Assembly: GCA_021234155.1 (NCBI GenBank)
Contig: JAJEKV010000033.1
Span: forward strand, 12,038,163-12,102,162
From: Isoetes taiwanensis
Lineage: Eukaryota > Streptophyta > Lycopodiopsida > Isoetales > Isoetaceae
Length of the DNA stretch: 64,000 nt
Reading direction: 5' to 3'
Made by a program: the position numbers and the translations under genes. The notes under the pieces were generated by a model. It did not search any database and was not told the DNA's origin. It was given only the letters and a program-made list of their open reading frames with translations. Below, piece after piece: positions 1 through 13,202 of this stretch (position 1 is the stretch's first letter; every line of letters starts with the position of its first letter).

Positions 1-310
1 AATCCAGGGTAGATGAAGTATTGATTCTTTCTTAATCTTGTCAAATCCCTCATCCTAAAGCCAGACAACATAAACAAAGGGTACGTTGCGATAAACAGAT
101 CCCACCTGCACTTTTAAAATAAGCTTCAAGCTTGCACCAGATTAAAGATAGATAGATAGATGAATTTTTACGTCCAACAGGAATAAATTCAGATAAAACT
201 GACCTTTAACAAATGAATAAACCATATCTCTTTTACACCTAGTGTATAAAGACCGATCCTTTGCTCATGTCCATTTCTCGGCTTCTTCAACCTCCTACAA
301 CCAAATTCAA

Positions 311-409
311 GACACAAACCTATTCAACAACAAATCCTTTTTGAAAGGGAGAATTAAAAATAAGGCACAAACCTATTCAACAACGAATCCTTCTTGAAAG
401 AGAGAATTA
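311..409. repeat. 54-bp tandem duplication
   Basis: Two copies of a block starting 'cacaaacctattcaacaac' lie head to tail (about 311-356 and 364-409) and differ at a few bases. No gene was recognised in positions 1-1084, which are AT-rich. Confidence 0.75.
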
Positions 410-1084
410 CTGGCAGAAATAAGATCCTAGACATAAAAAACACACAGTATACCTCACAAACTTCAAGGTATGCATATATAGCAAATCGATTGGCCTGAGG
501 CTGTTCTCCATGCCGTGCGGTGTTCCATCATTTTTTTCTAGACAGAGGATTTTGTAGATTTTTGAACAATTATATGCAGCATGGAGGCTATGGTTGCGGG
601 TTCCCCTTAAATCCGGCCAGCATGCACGACCGTCTGCAAGAATCATGTCCCCTCATCCAGCTAACCAAGAATCATAGAATTTTTGTTTTCAATTTTTGAA
701 CAGTAAAAAAAATTTCCTGTTTCCCAAACCCCCATGACCTTGGAAAAACCAAAATAAAAAAAAATCAAAAAAGTTTCCCACCACACTGGAAAATCCCAAA
801 TTAAAAAGATAGACTACATTTTATCTTTGTTAACACTTTGATTTTATTTCTTTCAAGTACCCAAATGCTTTGAAGTACAAAGAATGCTATACACAATGTT
901 GACTCAATTTCTCAATGAGGCATGGTCATTGACTCAACTTTCCAAGGCTTTCTTGCTTGGCCTTTTACTTTCTCCAAAAAAGATTAATTGTGCCTAGAAT
1001 ATCATGAAGACGTATAATGTCATCAACATTAACTAGAACTCTACAAATTCCCACAAACAAGACATACAATCGATATGTTCCAAT

Positions 1085-1295
1085 GTCACAAAGTCTTTAA
1101 GATGCATCCCAATTTACACATCAACAATATAAGGAATTGACAATTTCGAATGTCACATAGTCTTTTAGATGAATCCCAACTTTCGATAAATTTATAATGT
1201 CACAGTCTTTAAGATGCATCTCAACTTATGCCCGATAATGTGAGGATAAATTTATAATCTCACAATTTTAAGATGCATCTCAACTTATGCGCGGT
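1085..1295. repeat. Degenerate tandem repeat, about 50-65 bp, four copies
   Basis: Four diverged copies of a block with the core 'tctttaagatgcatc' followed by 'caactt' start near 1086, 1153, 1200 and 1260. They lie just upstream of the agenet gene, so they could be part of its promoter region, but nothing in the sequence shows a regulatory role. Confidence 0.6.
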
Positions 1296-1588
1296 AACGC
1301 CGGACACACGTTTACTATTGAATACAAAAAAAAACTTTTAAAGAATGTTAGGAAACACAATAGACAACAGGCTTTTTACAACTTTAGAACCTTATTGCCC
1401 CAGACAATATTACAAGGAAACCATTGCTGAGCACGGAGTCCTCGAATCATATTACATGACCTCGCAAACGCAGGGGGTTTTGGGCTTTCGTCGTCGAGGA
1501 AATAACTATGGAGTCGAATCCGGCTCGATTTCATCCGCCCAAATGCGTTAACATTTCCCCATCTGCAGGAGCTTCCATTCACCGGATT

Positions 1589-4500
1589 ATGGCCGAAGGT
1601 TTTTGCCATCCCCATCCCTGCAATGCTGCTCAGCAAGTGCAGCTCCGGGCCCAGATTCTTGTGTTTTCTTCACTCATGTAAGTGCTTATTCTAAATTGCA
1701 GATAAAAGTTATTTTGGGCCATCTTCATTTGATTTCTCATGTTTGAGTCTTTTGCCAGGAAAAGTTCCTTGCCGAAAAAATCTCTCATGAACATCGCATT
1801 TGCGGATTTATCAAAAGGTTGGACTGCATACTTCTCTGTGGTTATGGCTTCTGGTGCTTTAAGGAAGTGTTGATTATTTTTTCTCCGGTAATGCAGCTAT
1901 TAGGCTTGAAGATTTTCAGGAAAAACTTTTTTTGAAGGGAAAACGTAAATGGGAGAAGCTATGGACGGTTGCATCAAAACAGAATAATACAGCGACTTCA
2001 TCACTTCCCGTAGCACCAGGGCAAACAAAAAAAGGATCACAGGATAAGTCTTTTCCTCCTAAACCTAAAAACAGTAGCAGGTGTATGAAGAAATCTTCTG
2101 TAAGTGGTTCAACAATTGTTGCAAATACGACAATTGAAGCAGGAAAACTCCTGCATGACCACAAAAAGGCAGAACAAACTCCTTGTGCAGATAGTGTCAT
2201 GCATGATGACCAAAAGGAAGAACAAGCACCAGAAACCCCTTGTCCAGATATTGTCATGCATGAGCACAAAAAGGAAGAGCTGTCTCTAATTTCCCGTGCA
2301 GACAATTCCCCCATAGGGACTCAGGTCACCTGCAATATGGGTTCGATAACACCAGTTTCGGAGATCAAGCCATTTGAAACTAATAAAATTGCTGATGTCG
2401 TACTTTTAAATGTACCAGCTTCACAGAGCACACCGGTACAGCCTTTGAATATAGGGTCTTCATTGTCATCCCAAATAGGCGACACTCACAACCCATGTTC
2501 ACCAATATCTGAAATTAACCAGATAGCTTGTATAGACACACCATTAATTGAAACTAGCAATATAGCTTCTGTAGCATCTTTGAATGTGCCAACTTCACTG
2601 CCATTATCTGAAACTAGTGTGCCATCTTCACAGCCTATGTTGGTCCAACCTTTGCATATAACGCCTTCATTGCTACCTGAAATCAAAGATAGTGACAACC
2701 GATGTTCTTCACAAACGTCTGAAGCTAGCAAGATGACTTCTGCAGCACTTCTGAATGTACCACTTCCACAGAGCACCCCAGTGCAACCTTTGAATATAGG
2801 GCCTTTGTTGTCTTCTCAATTTAATGGTATTCAGGATCCATGTTCTTCACAAACATCTTCACCTAACAAGATGACTTCTGCAGTACCTGTTAGTGTTTCA
2901 CAAAGCGTGCAACAGCCTCTAAATATAGGGTTCTCATTACCTTCATCTATCTGTGATATTCACGATCCATGTTCTTCTCATATATGTCAACCTACAACAC
3001 AAGCATCTCAGTCTATGACAACTCTGGCAAAAGAATCTGAAGCCATAACTTTTTTTGCTTGCATCCCATACCCCCAACATGGACTTCAATTTTCTTCACT
3101 TCCTTTCCTTTACCCAGGATGTTGGACTCCATACAGTTCCACACAGCAGGTTGAAGTTGGAACAATACCTGTCACATATTCTTCACATGACTGCACCGGG
3201 TCAAATGGGGATGTTGATAATGTGAAAAGATCTAACGTGGATCCTGATTCGAAGGATGTCAAGACTGAGAGTAAAGAAGAAAAGATTCCAGTAGAAAAGA
3301 TTCCAGTACATGAACCTCTTCCCATTGAAAGTGCCACCTTTGGAGATAAGGAAGCTTGGGACAATCTTTTCACACTGCTGAGTTCAATGGAGAACTTGGG
3401 ACCAGAATTAGAGCAGGCAAAGTTAAATGTTGAGACGGCGATCGCAACTGCACAAAAAGCATATGATAATACCTGGGCATCCTTGGCGCAAATAAATGGG
3501 ATAAAGGAACAAACAAGTGTGCAAGAGGACGATGACGTTAAGAGAGGCTATATCAATGCTATCTCAGATGCAGCAAGTTATGCCCTTGCAGCTGCCAAGT
3601 CAGCATTTGATTCAGCTTTGCGGTACAGCAAATTGTAAATGAAGCATTATTGAGATTATGCCCTAAGAACAACAGTTGTTCCAAAAGTTTATTCTCTGAT
3701 GGTACTGGAAATGCATGTCAGACTGATGTTGGAGGATCTGTAATCGACAAGGATGGCGGGTCGCTGGCGGTCACAAGGGAAGAACTTAAGAGTTCAGCAA
3801 ATGTTGGTCCGCCTGGCATCTCAAATTTAGATAGCAGAATATCTCTAGGCTTGCAAACGAAGGAAGATGCGGCTATGGCTCCAAGAGCTGCAGCTGAAAA
3901 ATCCATTGAGTCCCCACAGTTTGTCAAGGGTGATGTTGTCGAGGTACGAATCCATCCACATCATATGTTTGGATGGCTTTATTATCTGGTCTATTTTGTT
4001 ACGTTTAGTCAATCTTAATGGTTTCTTACAATTCCAGGTGATTAAACCATCGTCTATTCTCCTTTGCTTGAAACTTCTCTTGGCAAACTATTTTTCATGG
4101 ACAAATGCCTGAGGCCATCAAGTCAGTGTTTGCTTTCTTTAGATTTTGATTTGGTTGTGGTTACATGTTCACATAGAGCCTTTCTTGGCATCCATGTCTT
4201 GCTCACTATTCCTCATGCATTTCTTTCCCAGTGTCCTTACTGCATCAGCCATACTCCGAAGGCAGGTTTTTGAGATTTCATGTTTGAAGAGCCACGTCCA
4301 TAGTTTTAGGCTATACTTTTGTTCTTAGCATAGGCTCATCTTTGCTACATATCCAGTATTTTTATCTTTTGGGTTAAAACATTTTGGCTGATGTTTTCAG
4401 GTCTTGTCAAATGACGTTGGTCTTCCTGGAGTGTGGTTTTCTGCTAAGGTGATTGATATCAGTGATGGTAAAGCATTAGTGTCTTATGAGCATCTTCTTG

Positions 4501-6308
4501 CAGATGGTGGTAAGTTCCTTGCAAATACATAATAGTTAATATTTGTTGTTGCTAAACTTGATAAGCCATTTATGGGATATTAAAAATATTTACTGGAATT
4601 AAGCATGGCGCGAGTCAAAATGTACGTGGATGTCTGTGGAATGACCATCATTGATGGTGAACAATTGGTGTTCTAGCAGCTGCTTATTTATTTGGATCTC
4701 GTTCTTCTGTTTGCTGGTATTCAGCAACCTGAAGTACGTGGGTGGTTCCTAATATTTATGTCTTTGAGAGATTGCGATGAAAGAAACAACTTAGATGTGC
4801 TAGAGGTAGTTCAAGATATCATTTAATATAATAGAAAAGCAAATAAACTGTGGTAGCCAGATTAGACTGAACCTCTTCTTGAAAGTCTCTTTTATGATTG
4901 CCTCCCTCTTTCGTTTTAAGAGGAGGCATGCCTTTTGATGGGATGTGTGGTTTAGTAAGTTCATGTGCTTATTTGGTTAGATTCTGTGCGAGAATGTGAT
5001 TGTTTAGTACAAATATATTTTTATCCGTGGGCAGGCCAGCATCATTTGGAAGAACTTGTACCTATCCAAGCATTCTGTAGAGGCGTCCCTAAAATTCGGG
5101 TTGCCCATGAAATAAGAAAACCAGATGACCAGAAGAGGAAGTGGATCATTGGTGAACAAGTTGATGGATGGATATGTGGACGGGGTATATTCCATTATCT
5201 CTTCTTATATGCTTGGCTGTATAGCTAATACATAGGTCTGGTAATTATGCCGTTATTTGTTATTCCCCACCTGGGTGGATAGAACTTGAGTGGGTTAAGA
5301 AAACTGTAGTCCGCTTTGATGTGTCATTGGTTTTATTCTAAGATGCACGTCATTTTAATTCTATTTTGATTTATATGAAAACTGTCCTTATCACCCAAAA
5401 TTTGTGGTAAAAGTTTTGGAGAATTAGAGCACGTAATCTATGTGTTCTGGTGATGCAATAAAGCTGTGGTAAGTCAGAATTGAGTATTCCAGTTCTTTGA
5501 CACACTCTTCGCAGATGGTGGGCAGGAAAAGTTATTTCTTTGGATGAAGGAGGTCAAAATGTCACCGTGCATTTCTCAGGTGTGCCAATAACTCTATTTA
5601 TTTGCAAGTTTAGCCCACAGAAATGGTAGTGTGTTGTAGACCCACTTCTACATGAACACAAGACGGAAACAACACATTTGATATTTGCAGCTTTGGAACT
5701 AGGACTGTATTAATTTATACGTGATATAACCACTGGTTATGAACATCCTAGTGTGATGTATATGTGTAGGATATCCACAGAAGATGCATTAACTTCTTTT
5801 CTTCACTTCTATGTGCTTTAATATTGTGGGTCTGCTTATTCTTATGATAGACCTTATTATCCGGCAAATTCATTTCAGGAGATGGTCAGACTCACACTCT
5901 AAGCTCATGGGAATTGAGAACATCCTTAGTGTGGACGGGCAATCGATGGGTTCCTTCCAAGGATATTTTGCAAACTGCATCTCAATTTAAAGTTAATAAT
6001 CTGACACAAATAATTCTTGTCATGAGAAACATGATCTTTAATGTGTCATATATTTGCTTAACCTTATGCATCTTTGGCAGAAAAATTGCAGTTTAGGGAA
6101 GCGGAAGGCCAAAAGCAGCCAGAGAGAAAACTTGGACAGAGCAAGTAAAATTACAGCTGTCGACGCTGCCAAGCTGGAAAATCAGCATATTCAATCAGAC
6201 ATATTTTCAGTAAAGGATACGGGCATAATATCCAGTCCTGTGAAGTTATCTATGAGGAAATTCAAGGAGGTTGCAAGGGGGAAACAGAAGTTAGAATCAT
6301 GTAACTGA
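1589..6308 (+). CDS. Agenet (Tudor-like) domain protein, multi-exon
   Basis: Inferred exons are 1589-1677, 1759-1817, 1897 to about 3620, about 3623-3943, 4401-4509, 5035-5184, 5515-5580, 5879-5988 and 6081-6308. Exon 1 encodes QQVQLRAQILVFSSL and exon 3 opens with a WEKLW element; together these resemble the conserved N-terminus of large plant agenet proteins of the G2484-1 type. A long low-complexity Ser/Pro region follows, with four diverged internal repeats around 'QPLNIG', then an Ala-rich helical region (about 3355-3635). The last exons form the agenet domain (KGDVVEV, GVWFSAKVID, WWAGKVISL, TSLVWTGNRWVPSKD) and a basic tail. Agenet proteins are Tudor-family readers thought to act on chromatin or RNA in the nucleus. 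Phases agree at most junctions, but the frame shifts within 3611-3635 and at the 5184/5515 junction, so it may be a pseudogene, or contain sequence errors or unrecognised splice sites. The true start could lie further upstream. Confidence 0.72.
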
Positions 6309-7640
6309 CTGATCTGGCCTCCGAATCAATCCAATTTAATGGCAACTCATTATATGATTTCGAGTACATACCAACACAAAGCATAACCAAGCTGGAAGAT
6401 CGGCATTTAGTTACAGTGAAGGGTATTGGCTGAATGTCATATTCTGAGAGGAAACACATACAGGAAATGACTGATCGTGCAATCCTACCAAGGCACATGT
6501 ACATGGTAAAATTTTGTGTAAATCTATTTATAATTATGTATATAGACATTTCAACTGAAGAGAGTACGTCTTCTCTTTCAGAAATTTTATTATCACACCT
6601 ACAAGATTACAAGGCATATTATTTAATTAAACATCATCACACCACAATTTAACTATACATCAGTATATAATTTCTTTGAACCATATCATTTTTTTCACTT
6701 AAAATTTTCATGTATGATTCTTTTATCATATTTTTCCTACAGCCCATTCTTTGGTGGAGTTAGAGTCCATCCTTCAGCAAGTATGATATCTTGCAAGTAC
6801 AATATTCATCAATATCTTCTTCAAACATGACAATTAAATTAACCTGCTAATGCCCACAACCCCTAGCGGAAAGTAAAATTAAAACAATTAGCGAAGTCCT
6901 TAAGGGCGAAATCATATCATACTTGTGCCGAAAGCTAAACCTCTTTAGCCTACTAGTAAGGACTCGCCGTGCCAATTAAAGAACAATAGGACAATGAGGT
7001 GGCTTTTAGCATGCATCAATTTTCGGACTGTCTATTGCATTTCTTTTATGCCACATAAGTGATCATGTTCATTAATTTCAAATCATATATCTTGTTTAGA
7101 TGGGGGATATAGTGTGATAGAGTATTGCTATGGAGTGCTCAATCCTTGCCCATCCAACCTTTTATGCGTTTAGGCTTGTGCACAAGAGTGATTCTGCCCT
7201 TAATGCCCATATACCTTTATGTGGTTGTGGAAAATAATGGCTAATGGGTGAGGCCAAATTCCCTCTCCTTCACTGCAATCTGCAACCGAATTTCTTATTG
7301 CTTCTTCCTACATATGTTACCATAAAAATAGAACCGCAAAAGTTCATGAGTTATTTAATGCCTGGTGTGGCATTCATTGACGCGCTTGCAAGGGCTTGGA
7401 GACCACCATTATTAAGAGCTTGCATGTTGCATCATACCATCCCCTTGGTGGTTAGGAAGGGCCTCCCATTTAGCTTGATACATGGAATGTCTCTATGACA
7501 TGAGCTCGAGCATCTTGTCGAAGTCCTTCGAGGCAAACAAAGAAAAATTAGCATGCCGTCTGACATGTGTTTAAATATCGAATACAGTATATTATAAAAT
7601 CTGGTGATCAACAATTGTGTTTGCACGCGATGTTCTAGAA
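6309..7640. other. No gene recognised
   Basis: AT-rich DNA between the agenet gene and a repeat cluster. The first few hundred bases are probably the 3' untranslated and downstream region of the agenet gene. Open frames here are short and show no recognisable motif. Confidence 0.5.
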
Positions 7641-7644
7641 TGTA

Positions 7645-8484
7645 TAGGGGAAGGGAAGCAGGGGCTCCCTTCCCCTACAAAATGGAAACTGGGGAGACAG
7701 ATTAGGAGATTTTTTTTCGAATCCAGCTGCTTTGAATAGAGATCATTTGAATAGATTGCTTGAACAGATCCGATGAAAGCCGCTGCAAAGACTCTCGAAG
7801 GGAATCGCCCGCAAGAATATGCAAGAATCGTTTTAGGCCCGGCTGCAATAACTTCTACAAGAATCGGAATCCCCGAGCCCTAAGCGTCCTATCTTTGGCA
7901 GAATCTTGCCAAACTTCTACAAAGAATCGAAATTTGAATCAAAAAACTATCTGTCTTTGTGTGCTCTCGGCGTTAGTCTTTGTGTGCTTGCTATGTCTTT
8001 GCTTTCAGCCCAAATAATTGAAGAACCCTAAAGCAAAACACCTTTCAAAACGTGTCTTGGCGAATGGAACGACCAACTTCCATTAGTGTTGTAGAATTTC
8101 TTTGCCGCCATGGCGACATAAGAATGCACGCTAGGGATATTAGTCGACCCAGTTTCCATTTTGTTATGGAGGTTAGCTAATGGGGATATTCTTGTATAGA
8201 AATGGGTTTCCACAACAGATGGCGGGGGCCCCGCGACCGCATAGTTGAGAGCGGGTCTGCACTGTTGCGGAAACCCAGCCCCTTTTTGCCATTCCCCTAC
8301 AAAACGGAAAACTGGAAGCCAGACCAAAATCAAGATCTTACCTGCAATCCAAGATCTTACTTGTTGTTCTTCGCTTCTGTCACTGTATGCTCACCAGATG
8401 AGCGGAATGGCTCGTCCAACTGCTAGATGGCTTCACGAGAATGCTCTTCCAGAGCAAACAGGCGACCAATTTCCATTTTGTGAT
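7645..8484. repeat. Cluster of short inverted-repeat (MITE-like) elements
   Basis: A perfect 12-bp hairpin (7645-7656 with 7666-7677, arm TAGGGGAAGGGA) opens the cluster. The motif acaaaatggaaactgg at about 7677 recurs inverted at 8149-8164, and a related pair lies at 8299-8316 and 8466-8481. A further diverged inverted copy is near 8070. This is what two related non-autonomous terminal-inverted-repeat elements, about 490 and 190 bp, would look like. No target duplication was identified, so the family is not assigned. The 85-codon frame at 7760-8017 shows no known domain. Confidence 0.45.
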
Positions 8485-9072
8485 ATGTAATAGTCGAAAA
8501 TGGTACCACATGATAGTGAACTCTAATGGCGTACCTTTCACATAATAGGTCAGAGAGTAAACCGAAACAGCAGATGGCCCACATGATTATGGCCCACATG
8601 ATCGCTTAACCTTCAAATGGGACATATTTTACGGTTGGGATCTAGAGATAGCCTAGCCTAAAGTGAAAGAGCCTTGTTCTTGAATATTTCCAACCAAAGG
8701 TCGCGCATCTAAGAGGGTCAAGAAATAAATAAATATATGGAATAAAATAGAAAATAGAAAGAAATATATAGTGGTAGGAAAAAAAGGAAGGGGCGGCGTA
8801 CCAGGCAATGCACTAGCTATGGCAGCAACCCAATTTCCTTTTCTACGGGTACCCAATTTCCCTTCCTTCTCTACCTTAAACGACAGAGCAGCATTTCTCA
8901 CACGCATCCCCTTTCACGGTAATTTGGCTTTTCTTTGTGCTTTCCTTCCAGTTTAAGCTTTCTACCGGACAGTTTGCTCACATTTTCAATTGTCAATCCA
9001 CTTGTTTAATTTGGTTCTGTCAAATCGAAATTGCAATCACTGCGTTTTCTTGCAGGTTCCTTTTACCTTATA

Positions 9073-11057
9073 ATGGATGATCTGAGAAGTCTATGTACAA
9101 TAGCCATGAGAAGTATTTCTAGCATTGGGGCTTCATCTTCTTATGAAGAATGTGTGAATGATGAGTTACCCAACCATCTTTTAGTCCTCGTTAATGGGAT
9201 TATGGGAAGGTACCTTATAATACATAAAAAATATTATTAGACATGGAAATTTCTCTGCAGGGAGTGGCTTTTCTTGACAAGTTAGTGCATTTGTTTTGCA
9301 GTCCAAATGACTGGAAATATGTAAAAAATGAGCTGAAACAACAACTTGGGAACGATTATTATGTTCATGGTAATATCCTATCAGTTGATCACATTTTCTC
9401 TTGCATAAGTCCCTTCTGACTTGATGTCTTTCTTCCTACTATGTTCAGCTAGCTCAGTAAATTCGTATTTACAGACTTTTAGTGGTATAGATGTTGCTGG
9501 AAAGCGCCTAGCTGATGAGGTATATTTAAGTGTTTTATTTCTTTGTACGTTCTACTAGTTTGGTAGGCTGTGTAGAGTATGTGTGACATATGATAAACTG
9601 CAATTTCTTAGGTCCTTGTCCAGCATAAGTTATAAATATGCCCAATTGGTGCTCTAACTCAGTTTGTTATTGTCTGAATCAAGCTCAAGAGGGATGATTC
9701 TTTATGATATCTTGTATGTTAAACAGGTGGCAGGCATAATTGAACAGAAGCCATATTTAAGAAGAATCTCATTTGTGTCCCATTCATTAGGTGGGCTCTT
9801 TGCCCGCTATGCTGTTTCAGTTCTTTATGAAACCAATGAAGTGAACTACAAAGGAGAAGGGAGAACAAGAAGTAGTGATAGGTTCCATGGGCTTCAGCCC
9901 ATTTGTTTTATTACCTTAGCAACTCCTCACTTGGGTGTCAGGGGAAAACGGCAGGTATGGGAGATTGATTTTTACCCCACAAAGAATACCATCTCACATT
10001 ATCCAATTACCAGCTACCTTTCCTGCTTGGTGTACCTGTTTTGGAAAAGCTTGCAGTTCCTTTAGCACCAGTAATTGGTCGTACTGGGCAGCAGTTATTC
10101 CTGACTGATGGGGAAGCTAGTGATCCACCTCTTCTTTGGCAAATGGCATCAGACTGCAAGTTTATGTAATTTTTTGTTCTCTTCAACTTACATTGTTAAG
10201 TTCTTATAATCTAATAATATTGTTGTTTCATATAGATCATCACTACGTGCGTTTCGGTCACGGATTACCTATGCCAACGTCAGTTATGATCGTATCCTTC
10301 ATTAAGTCTTGATATTCATTTCAGTTTTAGCTGTCAAACTGAAGGCAAAACACTGGGCATTTGTAAGACCATTTATTCTTGACAAAACACAGATATGGTA
10401 GGCTGGCGTACTTCGTCAATTCGAAGAGAACCAGAACTTTTTAAGGTCTATTGACATGAGTTTTATACTTTTTTTCTTATTCATCAGCCTGATGGCAGCA
10501 ATTGAGCTTTTTTTGTATTTCTGGTTTTCTAGCCGCCGCGTTACTCTCTAGAGGGCTACAAACATGTAGTCAGTGTAGTTGATTGTCCACAAATTGAAAG
10601 CAACATTCTTCTGTTTAAAAATGAGAAAGCTGGAAACAAGGAGGCAGCCCAAAAAGAAGATACTAGCAAAGAAGCTTCAACTTATTATGATCTATTGGAA
10701 GGTTGATTCTTAGAGAACCCTTGCTTTGGATTGGAATTTGGAAGTCTTAAACTAGAGTCTCTGATGGAATAAAATGACAGAGGACATGATACGAGGATTG
10801 CACCAAGTGAGCTGGCGAAAAGTTGACGTTAGTTTTCACTCAGCCTTGTGGCCTTTCTTTGCGCACAACAACATCAGTGTAAGTATTCCCTTACGTAGCT
10901 TAAATAATGGCTTATGCAATTGATGTTTATACTTGTGACTTGAAACATTCAGGTGAGGAATAAGCTGATACATTACGAGGGGGCTGGTGTTATTTCACAT
11001 GTTGCAGATAGCATAAGACGAGAAGATTCATCCATTCTACTAACCGGGAACTCTTAA
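9073..11057 (+). CDS. Putative serine esterase / lipase (DUF676 family)
   Basis: Ten coding exons: 9073-9209, 9302-9369, 9449-9519, 9727-9954, 10014-10165, 10236-10291, 10393-10445, 10533-10701, 10781-10878 and 10953-11057. All have GT..AG ends and together make 1137 nt, an unbroken 378-residue protein. The alpha/beta-hydrolase nucleophile elbow is SHSLGG, with Ser near residue 112, followed by ARYAV and the lid-region motif LATPHLGVRG. The family-typical ends GVISHVADSIRRE and ANVSYDHMVGWRTSSIR are present. Members of this family (yeast ROG1-like and plant DUF676 proteins) are predicted lipid esterases; the substrate is not known. An acceptor at 9049-9055 just upstream suggests an intron in the 5' UTR. 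It is convergent with the F-box gene. The start is the first ATG in frame after that acceptor. Confidence 0.88.
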
Positions 11058-11833
11058 TGATGTCCCCTTTTTTCAGCATCAAGTAATAGAAAGCCATTTA
11101 TCCTTGAGGTCTTATAGTTATTGGCATAGAAATGTGCTTTGATCTGCATTATGATTGGGGCATCAATCAGAAATGGAGAACATTGTTGGTTACACTGAGA
11201 TTTGTATTTCGGGGAATACGTTTAGAGGAGCGATAGGCATTGACCAATCCTAAGGAATGGAATGGAAAATGACATAATGGTTAATTGGATAATAGGTTTA
11301 CCCTCATGTTAGAAGCATGATTATGTTACGTTAGGACTAAACCACTAGAATCCAACGCTTTGGCAACACTACCAGTTAGCCCTTTTGTTACTACGCCATC
11401 AAATGACATTCGAACCCTGTCAATGTTTATTATTATTATTAGCTGTAACTCATCGTGGGTTTCAGAGGCCAGTATTGATACATTTCCATATGCACCCAAT
11501 TACGTACTCCAAAGCAGCCAAACGTAACTTTCAAAGACGCAATTTCAATGTATTATCTCGGGTTTCTCATCAACTGCAGCTTTATCTATGCCAGTTTCTT
11601 CAGAAGACAATCTGAAGTCTGCTTGTCGATTTGAATTATAGCACAACGTAATTCTAAGACATTCTAGGAAAGATCACGAATAAAAAAACTTACAATGTAA
11701 AACTTCTATTCAAAAATGTAGACTACATTTCACAGTCCAAATTGCAACCTGAAGCAGGCTTTAAATTAAAATTTAGCCAGTATTTAGAATTTGCAAAATT
11801 GCAGACCGTACCTAAGAAAGTCTTATGACAGTC
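11058..11833. other. Intergenic between convergent genes
   Basis: No gene seen. On the minus strand, 11360 to 11284 has an A-box-like stretch (ctagtggtttagtcc), a CATG/CATG anticodon-like stem and a weak B-box-like stretch, so a degenerate tRNA-derived SINE is possible. Confidence 0.3.
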
Positions 11834-13045
11834 TTACGGCGAAAGCAACGTGGGGCTAAAGAGAAAAACTTCTTCTTTGTTGTCATATCCATAGACAGTG
11901 TCAAAGAGATGAAGTTGTTCCTTTGGAATTTCTACAGGTCCCCAAGAATGGCTCAGGAGGTTATATTCCAGCAAGATAGATACAGAAAAAAGATCTCCTC
12001 CATCTCTGATAGTAATGGCAATGGAATCATCACCGCCAGAGACAATATGCGGGCGCCACGCCATGAAGTCAATCATCACGTTAAATGATCTGACCAATGG
12101 TGCCAATGCTGCACCTTGAAGTTGTGCCATCAATGTCCATTTCATGACACCAGAACAAGCATGCCCATTCCAAAGTTGAATATGTGGTCGGTTTTGAGCA
12201 AGGGCAGCTAATATCACCTTATCCTTACACTGGAGAATGGTATATTTGAACATTTTTAGACCTTCGGCCTGTAGTTCTGGAATATCCAGTTTCATCAAGC
12301 TCCAGCAATCTTTTTCAAAGTGATAAGCTGCTATTAAACCCTTCTCAAACATTGCGATATACCCTTTCAGTTTGCTATGATGAACACCATGTAAATCTAG
12401 TATAGCTCCTCTCTTCCAAGCATTTTTCCTTGAATCAAATATCTCTGTAGTTATTTTAGATCCTAGCCTACGTGTTGCTAAAATTCTATAAGCATTTGAT
12501 GAGTCTACTTTGAAGATTTTGGGAAGAAGACCTGTGGAAGGGCTTGGAATACTCTTCCATGAATTGGTTATAGGGTTGCCAACTTGAAATACAACCTCCT
12601 TATCATTTTCCTTCCATCCTCTGCAGACTAATCCTCTGTCATGGTCATAAATATGTCCTCCAGAACTAACACCACCCAGAAATTTGTAACGGCCAGCATG
12701 AAAAAGACTCTTGTCAAGAAATGAAATGCCCATTATATACAACCCATCACTGTAATTTATGAGAAACAGAAGACATTTTTGGGAAGGGCAGAGTTGAGAG
12801 TGAAGCTTGTGAAAATGGTCTGAACACAGGATTGTGCTTCTCCATTTTTTGCATACTACAGAAATTCTAACCAGATCTCTGACCTGTAAAAATGCCAGAA
12901 TCCTCATTCCGACCTCGGCTGGAAGTGAACTCCATGCTAAAGAATCGCCCCAAAGACAAATGGCCTCTGCCATAGCTGCCGCATTCTGCAATGTAATGCA
13001 AAGAGTTAAGGCGGGAGAAAGACTTTTCGTACTGTCCACCATCAT
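11834..13045 (-). CDS. F-box protein, single exon
   Basis: An uninterrupted 403-codon frame. Residues about 38-80 form an F-box (WSSLPAEVGMRILAFLQV, then LVRISVVCKKWRSTI), the Skp1-binding part of SCF ubiquitin ligases. The rest is a Trp/Gly-rich region of the kind seen in F-box-associated or kelch-like substrate-binding domains (for example NAWKRGAILDL, DCWSLMKLDIPE, HSWGPVEIP), consistent with a beta-propeller, but no complete set of kelch repeats was counted. Two starts are possible: the far ATG at 13045, and Met25 (12973, MAEAICLWGDSLAW), which sits directly before the domain and looks more natural. The target protein cannot be told from sequence. Confidence 0.85.
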   Translation of the reverse strand: MMVDSTKSLSPALTLCITLQNAAAMAEAICLWGDSLAWSSLPAEVGMRILAFLQVRDLVRISVVCKKWRSTILCSDHFHKLHSQLCPSQKCLLFLINYSDGLYIMGISFLDKSLFHAGRYKFLGGVSSGGHIYDHDRGLVCRGWKENDKEVVFQVGNPITNSWKSIPSPSTGLLPKIFKVDSSNAYRILATRRLGSKITTEIFDSRKNAWKRGAILDLHGVHHSKLKGYIAMFEKGLIAAYHFEKDCWSLMKLDIPELQAEGLKMFKYTILQCKDKVILAALAQNRPHIQLWNGHACSGVMKWTLMAQLQGAALAPLVRSFNVMIDFMAWRPHIVSGGDDSIAITIRDGGDLFSVSILLEYNLLSHSWGPVEIPKEQLHLFDTVYGYDNKEEVFLFSPTLLSP

Positions 13046-13202
13046 CGTCCTACAGTATAACTAATCGTCCTGTTTACATTTTCTAAGCAACTCTAGAACT
13101 TGCAACTTTGTAGCATTGTTACCATATTGTTACCAAGTGCAATTAGATCTTTTGTTAACTTCTTATGTTCAGAGCGGGATAGTCTTACCCTGGTTTCGGG
13201 CA

